39,660 nucleotides of DNA from Candidatus Pullichristensenella stercorigallinarum (GTDB taxonomy: Bacteria; Bacillota; Clostridia; Christensenellales; Aristaeellaceae): NCBI GenBank assembly GCA_018712945.1, contig DVFZ01000084.1, positions 1 to 39,660 on the forward strand. Direction: 5' to 3'. Shown in pieces: positions 1 to 9,100 of this stretch. The notes below the pieces were generated by a model that had not been told where the DNA came from, searched no databases, and saw nothing but the letters and a program-made list of their open reading frames with translations. Position numbers and translations under genes: made by a program. The stretch's first letter is position 1, and each line of letters starts with the position of its first letter.

Positions 1-182
1 CTTTTGCCCGCGCAGCCAATGAAGCTGAGTTTAACGCCTATATCGCGAACTGTCAGGCCCGCGCGCTCTATGATACCGGGAAGACGGCCTCGTATGGGGA
101 TAAGCTGCTCACGCTGTCCACCTGCGAATACAGCCAGAAGAACGGGCGCATGGTGGTGGTCGCCAGAAGAATGGACGCATGA
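1..182 (+). CDS. Class B sortase, C-terminal fragment (5' end outside window)
   Basis: An open frame enters from the left edge (codons in phase with base 3) and stops at the TGA at 180-182. The visible 59 residues end in the class B sortase signature: TLSTC with the catalytic Cys at 123-125, then the Arg of GRMVVV at 147-149, which matches the catalytic Arg position of the family. Class B sortases are membrane-anchored cysteine transpeptidases that join surface proteins to peptidoglycan; in Tn1549/CD1107-type conjugative elements one is commonly carried among the mating-apparatus genes. The next gene starts 13 bp downstream, so the two are probably co-transcribed. The N-terminus, membrane anchor and catalytic His are not visible. 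Confidence 0.85.
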   Translation, partial: FARAANEAEFNAYIANCQARALYDTGKTASYGDKLLTLSTCEYSQKNGRMVVVARRMDA

Positions 183-195
183 CGGAGGGAAACAC

Positions 196-2382
196 ATGGC
201 ACGAAAAGTATATAAGGCGCGCAGCCTGCCTCTCCGCGGGGGTATCCGCGGCGGGCGCGCGGATGAGAACGCGCGCCCATCAAGGCGCAGGCGCACCGGC
301 AAAACGGACGCAGAACACGAACGCCTCCGCGCAAGAGAAAAGGGGGTTGAAGACAGCGCCATTGCAGAGCGCGGCGGAGACAGGCCGGCTGTTGAGGAGC
401 CGGAAGAGGGCGCTTCGAGGCGTCTTTCCCATCGGGCGGAGGCCGCTGAAGCGCATACCGGCTCAATTAAGGCACAAAAGCATCGAAGACGCCTGCGGCA
501 TGGCGCGGAGGAAACGCGGAGTATTTCCAGAACCGAAGAAACCTTTGACACTTTTGGGGGAAACGGCGCTGGGGAAAGAACGGCCAAACCTGGCCGTCAA
601 ACTGCCGGCGCTCCGGCTGTCCGCGGGAGAGCGGCGCAGGTTGAATCTGGCAATGCCCGGAAACAGCGCCAGCGCAAGCAGGCCGGGTCTTTCCGACAGG
701 CGGAGAAGGACGCGAGCGCAGCCGCCGAAAGTTTTGAGAGGATCACAGACACGGAGATCAAACGGACTTCGGAGATCGCCTCTTTTCAAAAACGCACGCG
801 CCTGAATCACAGCGACGAGGAAAGCGCCATGGCGCATGGCGCTGGCCGTCTGGCCCGCAAGACCGCCTCGATGATGGGCGCTGCCGCTATGCAGGCGGCG
901 AAGCGCAGGCGGTCTGAGGCGGAGGAAGACAACGCCGCTGTGGAGGCGGTTCACAGCGGTACGGCTGCGGTATACAACGCGGCACGCTATCACTCCCCTC
1001 CCAGCAAAACAGTGGCCAATTCCAAACGGGCGGCTAGCCTCCACAAAAACACGATTCGCAGCGAGGAGAACGTTCGCTCCGAATTTATGAAATCATCCGA
1101 ACACGCGGCGCAGGCCGAGCACCGAAAAAAGGAACGGATTCTTTCTTTTCAAAAGAAAAAACGCCAGCGCGCGATTGACGAAGCGAAGCGGAAAGGATCA
1201 ACCATCGTCACCGCGGGCGGCTTTGCCGCCTCACCCAACAGCATGTTTACCGCGCCGAAAAAGGCCAAGGAAGCTGCGAAGTCCTTCTTTTCGGAGCATA
1301 AGGGGGCGATCCTGGGAATATGCGTGGCCGGGCTGATCTTTGGGCTGTTCGCGCTGGCGTTGTCCAGCGGCGCGTCTTTGGTGCAGGGCAGCGGCACGAC
1401 GGTGATCTCAACGACCTACGTCAGTACGGATGATGACATCTATGCCGCGGAGAACGCCTATTGCGCCCTGGAGGATGGGTTGAACGCCCAGGTAAACGCG
1501 ATTCCGTCCACGCATCCGGGGTATGACGATTACGAATACCAGATCGACGAGATCGAGCACAATCCCTATAATTTGATCTCTTACATTCAGGTGAAATACG
1601 GAGGGTTCACATACGACGATACGGTGAAAGCAGAAATCAGCCGTCTGTTCCAGCAGCAGTATGCGTTTTCTGTCTCCGAAAAGAGCGAGACGCGGACACG
1701 CATGGAAACCGTCACGGAAATGCAAACGGTCTTCGATCCAAGCACCGGAGAAACGCGCGTGGAACCGGTTGAATATGAGCGGGAAGTTGAATATCAGCAC
1801 CGCACGCTGTACACCGTATTGACCAACCATAGCTTTGACCGCGTTGCCCGCGCAAATATGACCGATGAGGAACTTATCCTGTACAATGCGCTGAACCGTA
1901 CCTATGGCAACAGGCCCTATCTGTTTGACCTTTCTTCCCTGTCAGACGGCGCAGGCATACAATATAAGATTCCGCCGGAAGCGCTGTCCGATGAAAAATT
2001 CATGAACATGCTCCGTGAAGCGGAAAAATACCTGGGAATGGAGTATGTCTGGGGCGGAAAAAGCCCCCGAAGCGGTTTTGACTGCTCCGGTTTCGTCTGC
2101 TGGGTGATCAACCACTGCGGCAATGGCTGGGATGTCGGCTCGAAGCGCGCCAAAGACCTCTGCCGCATGTGCATCTACGTTACGCCCGAAGAAGCCCGGC
2201 CCGGCGACCTGATTTTCTTTGAAAAGACCTATGATACGGATGGCGCATCCCATGTAGGCATCTATGTGGGCAACAATACGATGATCCACTGCGGAAACCC
2301 CATCAAGTACGGGCGCATTGATACGCGCTATTTCAAACAGCACTTCCTGTGCTTTGGCCGGCTCCCGTTCTACGACAACTGA
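196..2382 (+). CDS. ICE membrane-anchored NlpC/P60 (C40) cell-wall hydrolase
   Basis: 728 residues. The ATG at 196 is chosen because GGAGG lies just upstream at 183-187 and the previous gene ends at 182; the frame is open further upstream but overlaps the sortase. Residues 1-~365 are extremely basic, Ala/Arg/Lys/Glu-rich and probably cytoplasmic. One membrane segment spans about 371-393. An extracytoplasmic linker follows, then an NlpC/P60 domain from about 600 to the end. The papain-like triad is visible as Cys630 (DCSGFV), His686 (SHVGIYVG) and His698 (IHCGNP). Such endopeptidases open peptidoglycan for the conjugation machinery, as CwlT does in Tn916; CD1107-family elements encode one in this position. 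The long charged N-terminus is larger than in the textbook enzymes and has no function I can assign. Confidence 0.88.
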   Translation: MARKVYKARSLPLRGGIRGGRADENARPSRRRRTGKTDAEHERLRAREKGVEDSAIAERGGDRPAVEEPEEGASRRLSHRAEAAEAHTGSIKAQKHRRRLRHGAEETRSISRTEETFDTFGGNGAGERTAKPGRQTAGAPAVRGRAAQVESGNARKQRQRKQAGSFRQAEKDASAAAESFERITDTEIKRTSEIASFQKRTRLNHSDEESAMAHGAGRLARKTASMMGAAAMQAAKRRRSEAEEDNAAVEAVHSGTAAVYNAARYHSPPSKTVANSKRAASLHKNTIRSEENVRSEFMKSSEHAAQAEHRKKERILSFQKKKRQRAIDEAKRKGSTIVTAGGFAASPNSMFTAPKKAKEAAKSFFSEHKGAILGICVAGLIFGLFALALSSGASLVQGSGTTVISTTYVSTDDDIYAAENAYCALEDGLNAQVNAIPSTHPGYDDYEYQIDEIEHNPYNLISYIQVKYGGFTYDDTVKAEISRLFQQQYAFSVSEKSETRTRMETVTEMQTVFDPSTGETRVEPVEYEREVEYQHRTLYTVLTNHSFDRVARANMTDEELILYNALNRTYGNRPYLFDLSSLSDGAGIQYKIPPEALSDEKFMNMLREAEKYLGMEYVWGGKSPRSGFDCSGFVCWVINHCGNGWDVGSKRAKDLCRMCIYVTPEEARPGDLIFFEKTYDTDGASHVGIYVGNNTMIHCGNPIKYGRIDTRYFKQHFLCFGRLPFYDN

Positions 2383-2452
2383 TACACGACGTTTGAAGCA
2401 AATACCGCACCATGCAAGAAACAGGCACATCCTGCCGGAAAGCGAGAAGAAC

Positions 2453-3112
2453 ATGAAAAAGCACACGATTTTGAGCATCATCAGGCGCATCGCCCTGTTG
2501 ACCACCATGACCGCCCTGTGCGTGGGCATGCCCGCGCACGCCATCGTTCCCAGCGAGGCCGATGAAGATACCGAACCGGCGGAAATCATCGAGGTTTCGC
2601 CAACACCCACACCCACGCCGGATATTCTCTACGAGCCGCTGCCGGAGGGTACCTCCCAGCCCTTCTCCATTGCCGGAAACGGCGAAGTCCTCGACGATAT
2701 TGAGGATGGCGATAAAGAATTTTATACCATCACCACGCAGAACAACAATCAGTTTTTCATCGTTGTGGACAAGGCGCGCGCGTCGGAAAATGTCTATATG
2801 CTGGCGCGCGTCGATGAAACGGATATCGCTGGATTCATCGAAGGATACACGCAGCCCACCGCAACGCCCGCGCCGCAGGTCGTCATTCAGCAGCCTACGC
2901 CCGAACCCACGCCCCAGGTAATCGTGACGGAGCCGGAGGAAGAAACTGGCGGCAACACCGGCTCCTACGCGCTGATCGGCGTCGCGGCCCTGGTTTTCAT
3001 TGCCGGCGCGTATTACTTCAAGGTTTATAAGCCCAGGCATGAAGAAGGCGAATATGACGACGAGGGTATGGAGTTCGACGACAGTGAAGACGAAACGGAC
3101 GACGGTGAGTAA
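2453..3112 (+). CDS. DUF4366 (CD1107-family) mobile-element membrane protein
   Basis: 219 residues. It starts at the ATG at 2453, preceded by a weak AGCGAGAAG; this choice places a signal peptide at residues 1-30 (MKKH start, hydrophobic core, AHA cleavage motif). A Thr/Pro stretch (SPTPTPTPD, about 48-57) leads into the DUF4366 core (DGDKEFYTITTQNNNQFFIVVD, seen in pieces at about 84-106). A second Pro/Thr-rich linker comes before a membrane segment at about 170-192 and a very acidic cytoplasmic tail. DUF4366 proteins occur almost only in conjugative elements of Clostridia, next to the C40 hydrolase, and are thought to belong to the mating-pair apparatus; the biochemical role is unknown. The DUF4315 gene and topoisomerase III gene often found nearby in Tn1549 relatives are absent here. 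Confidence 0.82.
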   Translation: MKKHTILSIIRRIALLTTMTALCVGMPAHAIVPSEADEDTEPAEIIEVSPTPTPTPDILYEPLPEGTSQPFSIAGNGEVLDDIEDGDKEFYTITTQNNNQFFIVVDKARASENVYMLARVDETDIAGFIEGYTQPTATPAPQVVIQQPTPEPTPQVIVTEPEEETGGNTGSYALIGVAALVFIAGAYYFKVYKPRHEEGEYDDEGMEFDDSEDETDDGE

Positions 3113-3145
3113 GGCGTCCGCCGCGCCGCCGAGGAGGTGAGGCAA

Positions 3146-6100
3146 ATGGCAAAATTGGACAGTATCCGCTTTCTCGCCGGGCGTTGGGCCGGCTGGGTCA
3201 GCCAGTCGCCGGCGGACTGGATGCGCTTTATGGATACGGCCTCCCGCATGTACCGGTATTCCTTCCCGGATCAGCTTTTGATCTATGCCCAACGTCCGAA
3301 CGCCACGGCCTGCGCGTCTCTTGAAACATGGAACACAAGGCTCAACCGCTGGGTCAACCGGGGCGCAAAGGGCATCGCTTTGATAGACGACAACCAGCAG
3401 CCGGCAAAGCTGCGCTACGTCTTCGATGTGGCGGATACCCATGCTCGATATGGCGACCGGCTTCCCTATATCTGGCGTGTGGAGGGGCGGCACATCCCGC
3501 CGCTCCTGGCGCACCTGGCGTATACCTACAGCCTGCCGGACGCTTCCTCCCTGGAATCCATGCTCAGCCAGATCGCAAATCAGGTCGCCGAAGACTATCT
3601 CGACGACGCCCTGTATGGTATCGAGCAGGAAATGACCGGCTCCCGGCTCGCCCAACTTCCAGAGGCGCGAAGAAGAGAAATCTTTCACGACCTGTTTGAA
3701 AGCAGCATCCTCTATGAAACGATGCGGCGTTGCGGCCTCAACCCTGAAACGGCGCTCCCAGAGCGGACGTTTAATAACATCCGCTATTTTAACCGCCCCC
3801 GCATACTTGGCGTGCTGGGCGGCGCGGTCAGCAATGCCTGCGAAAATATCCTCATGGATATTGGGCGGGAAATTCGCGCCATTGACAGGGAAAATTTGCG
3901 TATCCCTCTTGCAAAAAGAGAAAACATGGTATATAATGACTTTAATGTGGTAAAGCGCGAAAGTGATACATCTGAAGGAGGCAATGAAAATGGAATTGAC
4001 GTATCAGCGCCAGGGAGATTACCTGTTTCCGAATCTGGAGATCGAATCGAGCGTGACGGAACCCATCGGCCGGTTCGGGATGCAGCGGAAGGCCTATCTG
4101 AAGGAGCATCATCCGGGTTGGTATCAGAGCATGTTGCTGACGGGCAGGCTGGACGGGCACCTGTTGGAGATCGACCGGAGCGCGAACGCGCGGATGGAAC
4201 TGCTGACAAGCCAGATGGCAGAGCGGGAGGACGTGACGGAAGCCCTGAAAGAGACGAACCAGTTGGAGTGGGTGCAGCGGATGAACAATATACGCAGCCG
4301 GGCGGAGGAGATCGTGCTGACGGAGTTGATTTACAACTGATCGAAACCGCGCCAGACGGCCAGCCGGAGGAAACAACCGAAGATATACGCGAGGCAGAAG
4401 CGGAAGCAGCTTCTGCCTTTGCTTTGCCCGGACTGCCTACCGTTCAGCGGCAAATTCACGAAATTGAAGAGCGCGCGGCGGCGGTCTACGCGGGAACGCT
4501 GCCTTTTCCGGCGGATGTTGTGGACGAAATCCTTCGCACCGGCGGCAACCGCTCAGGAACGTTGTATCGTCTGACGTACAATTTCATGGTCGGCCAATCG
4601 CGGGATGAGCGGGTAGAATACGTCCGGCAGGAATACCGCACAGGCGGCAAGGGCTTTACCATAAACGGCGCAGACTATGCCGTTTGGTTTGACCGTTCCG
4701 GCATGCAGATCGCGCGGGGCCGCACGGTGCATACCGCGCCGCACAACACCGCGTTTTTGTCCTGGGAACAGGTAACGGATCGGATTCATCAACTGCTTCA
4801 GCAGGGCGAATTTGCGCCCCAGGCAACGTTGGAAGGCGCGCGCGACTACGTTCTCAAAGCCTGCGCACAGGCGCTGGTCTATATGGAGAGGGATGTCGAA
4901 CAGGAATACAAGCCCCTGTTGTTTGACGATCCTGATCTTTTTGCCGGGACTTTCCCCGAAGCGGTTGAGAGGGGCGCGGCCTTTCTGGAGGTACAGGAAA
5001 ATATCGGTATGCTGACCGCCCGGCTGCAAACATTCGCGGATCAGTATGCCCAGAACCGCGAAATGATGCGCTCTCCCACCTATAACCCCACCCGCATGTC
5101 CGCCGTGTTCGAGCGCCTTGCAAGGCCATGGGCAGCCTATCAGAGCAGGGAGGACTTTCATCCGCAGGAACCGGCTACGTTCATTACCGAAGACGAGGTG
5201 GACGCGGCGCTTACAGGCGGCGCTCTATACGAAAACAGCCGTCTGACAATCTATGCGTACTGGTTGACCACAGAGAGCAGAACAGAGCGCGCGTCATTTC
5301 TTCGCCAGCATTACGGCGAAGGCGGGCGCTCCCATGCCGTGTCCGGCGCGGATCAATCTGATGAAATGCACGGTGCCCGCGGCATAACGCTTCGCAAAGG
5401 CGCCGCCGTATACCGGCTGACATGGCCCAATGTTGTCCAGCGCATCGACGCGCTGATCCGAAACGATCTCTACCTGACCGCCAGCGATCATGCGAAGATG
5501 CCTGAGTACGAAAGGGGTGTTATGGCCGGAAGGATTCTGCACTTTTACAGGGAGCTTCCTTCCGATGTGCAAAGGCCGTTTCAGGGCGCATACGATCCGC
5601 GCCCGGAAATCGCCCGTATGCTGGAAAATACGGATAGCGCCATATCCTTGCTCAGCGCCATGACGGAGGCGATGACCGGGATACCTGAGGAAACGGAAGC
5701 CTTTGAACGGATCTCCAATATGCTGTTCCAGTTTTATGACTATGTGGACGGCAGCTACACGATTTTTCCTGAACCGCCGTGGAAAGCCACGCCCGAAAGG
5801 GAGCAGACGCGGCAGCTATCCATGTTTGACCAGTTTGAACTGCCCGGCGGTCTGCCGGATGAAAACGTGGTCAAAACAGAAGCGGAAGGCGTTTCGATTG
5901 TGGGCAATGAAGCGCAGGAAGAAACCGGCGTTGAAGGTTCTTCCCCGCCGGAAACCAGCGGGACGCTGTCGGAAAACGCGCAGCCCGATGAAGAACCGTC
6001 TGCCGCGGATGAAAAAGCCATCCATACGGCAGAAACGCCAGAGGAAGACAGCGGCGAACAGCTTCCTGAAAATGCTCCGGCCATTGGCCAGACCCTTCAT

Positions 6101-9100
6101 GTGGACGGCCGCTCTTACGAGATCGAATCCATCAGCACGCTCTCCAAAGAAGTCCACCTTCGCGACCTGGATTTCCAGCGTGAAAACGGCTATCCCATCT
6201 CCCGCGTGGAACCTTATTCCGTTGTTCAGGGCTGGCTGAAGGAGCAAGCCGAACCGTGGATTCCCGGCCATGAACCCGGCGAAGATTCGCCGCTCAAACT
6301 CGTTGAAACCGTCATCACCCTTGCGCCGCGTTCGGAACAGGAGGAACAGATTTCATCGCCGCCGGAACCGGAGCGCCACAATTTTCATATCACCGACGCC
6401 GGCCTCGGCGCGGGCGGCCCCAAGGCCAGGTTCCGCATGAACATGGAAGCCATCCTTCTGCTCAAACGCATTGAGGCGGAGGGGCGGCTGGCGACGCCGG
6501 AAGAACAGGAAACTCTGTCGCGCTATGTTGGCTGGGGCAGCGTGCAGGAAGCCTTTGAAGCGGATAATCCCGCCTGGAAAAATGAACACCGGCAGCTTCT
6601 GGACGCGCTGACCCCGGAGGAATTTGACGCGGCGCGGGCGACCACGCTGAACGCCTTTTACACCTCTCCCACCGTCATCCAAGCGATGTACGAAGCACTG
6701 GAAAATATGGGATTCCGCAAAGGCAATATACTGGAACCCTCCTGCGGCGTTGGCAATTTCATGGGCATGCTGCCGGAGAGCATGCGGGACGCCCGCATGT
6801 ACGGCGTAGAAATCGACAGCATCACTGGAAGAATCGCACAACAGTTGTACCAGCGCAATACCATTGCCGTACAGGGCTTTGAAGATACGAGCTTCCCGGA
6901 CAATTTCTTTGACGTGGTCATTGGAAACGTGCCCTTTGGCGCGTATAAGGTGATAGACCGGCAGTATGACCGGCACAATTTCCTGATTCACGATTACTTT
7001 ATCGCGCGGTCTGTAGACCTGGTGCGTCCGGGCGGCGTTGTCGCGGTGATTAGCTCCAGCGGCACCATGGACAAGCAATCGGACGGCATGCGCAGGTATG
7101 TGGCGGCGCGCGCTGATCTTCTCGGGGCCATTCGCCTGCCGCGCAATGCTTTTCAGCGCAATTCGGGCACCAGTGTCGTTACAGATGTCCTCTTCTTCCA
7201 AAAACGTGAAAGCGCGGCCATTGAACAGCCGGAATGGGTGGGGTTGGCCAAAACCCCGGAAGGTTTTGACATCAACGCCTACTTCGTCCGCCATCCTGAG
7301 ATGATTCTTGGCACGCTTTCTTCTGAAAATACGCAATACGCGGCGCAGGCGTTTACCGTGGAACCCATTCCCGGCGCAGATCTCGCGGAGCAGTTGCGCA
7401 AAGCCATGCAGAATATCCACGGAACCATCTTGGAAACGGAGCTTTCTGATACCGACCTGGAGGAAAACATCCAGTCGCTTCCCGCTGATCCCGAAGTCAG
7501 AAATTTCAGCTACACGGTTGTGAATGGGCGCATTTATTACCGGGAGAACTCCGTCATGAACCTTGTGGATCTGCCGCAAAATACGGCGGGCAGGGTCATG
7601 GCGCTGATCCAGATGCGCGACAGCGTGCGGCAGTTGCTCGACGCGCAGCTTGCGGATGCTTCGGACGCGCAAATCGAAGCCATGCAGCGGCGGCTTGACG
7701 CCCAGTATGACAATTTTACCCGCGCTTACGGCCTGATCAACACCACGGCCAACCGGCGCGCCTTCCAGCAGGACAGCGGCTACAGCTTGCTATCTTCCCT
7801 GGAAATACTGGATGAGGATGGGAGACTCAAACGCAAGGCGGATATTTTCACCAAGCGGACAATCCGCAAGCCTGAGCCTGTGGATAGCGTGGATACAGCC
7901 AGCGAAGCGTTGGCGCTGTCCATCGGGGAAAAAGCGTGCGTCGATCTGAAATTCATGTCTTCGCTGTGCGGCAAAACAGAACGGGAAATCACAGATGAAC
8001 TGCGGGGCGTCATCTTTCAAAATCCTGTCACCCATGTATGGGAAACCAGCGACGAGTATCTGTCCGGCGATGTGCGCCGGAAATTGCGCGAGGCAGAAGA
8101 CGCGGCCAATGCCGCGCCGGAATACGCCGTCAATGCGGAAGCGCTGCGGCGGGTACAGCCCAAAGAGTTGGATGCCTCCGAGATCGAAGTGCGCCTTGGC
8201 GCGACGTGGATAGACCCCGTTTACATCGACCGGTTTCTGCGCGACGTGCTTTCCGTGCCCGCATGGATGGCAGGGCGCACGATTCGTACACAGTATTCGC
8301 CTGTCTCCGGCGCGTGGAACATCAGCGGCAAGAGCAGCAATTCTGGCAACGCCCTGATCTATACGGTCTACGGCACGGAAAAGGCCAACGCCCTGCATCT
8401 GCTGGAAGACGCGCTGAACCTGAAGGACACCAAAATCTACATGACCGTACAGACGCTGGACGGCGAAAAGCGCGTGCTGGACAAAAAAGCCACGATCCTT
8501 GTCCAGCAGAAACAGGAAATGCTGCGCACCGCCTTCAAAGAGTGGATTTTTAAGGATATGAACAGGCGGGAAGCCCTTGTAAAGAAATACAATGAACTGT
8601 TTAATTCTGTGCGGCCGCGGGAGTATGACGGCAGCCACATCCGCTTTGTCGGGATGTCGCCGGAGATTTCGCTGATGCCGCACCAGAAGAACGCGGTAGC
8701 GCACATCCTGTATGGCGGGAACACGCTGCTGGCGCACTGCGTCGGCGCAGGCAAGACCTTCCAGATGATCGCCGCGGGCATGGAGGCCAGACGCCTGGGC
8801 CTTTCGCAGAAAAACCTCTACGTTGTTCCCAACCACTTGACAGAACAATGGGGCGCGGATTTCCTGCGGCTATACCCCGGCGCAAATATCCTGGTGGCGA
8901 CGCGGCGCGATTTTGAGCCGGCGAACCGAAAGAAGTTTTGTTCCCGCATTGCCACAGGGGATTACGACGCCATCATCATTGGACACTCGCAATTTGAAAA
9001 GATACCCATTTCCAGGGAACGCCAGTTGGCGATGCTGAAGAACCAAATCGACGATATTGCCGGGGCGATTGAAGAGGCGAAGCGGCAGCGCGGCGAGCGG

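Noticed and set aside
2333..3688. 451-codon minus-strand frame across the DUF4366 and helicase starts
   Set aside because: It crosses two well-supported genes and has no recognisable domain or ribosome-binding site.
6353..7672. 439-codon minus-strand frame opposite the methyltransferase domain
   Set aside because: Antisense shadow of conserved motifs (LEPSCGVGNF, NVPF) on the plus strand.
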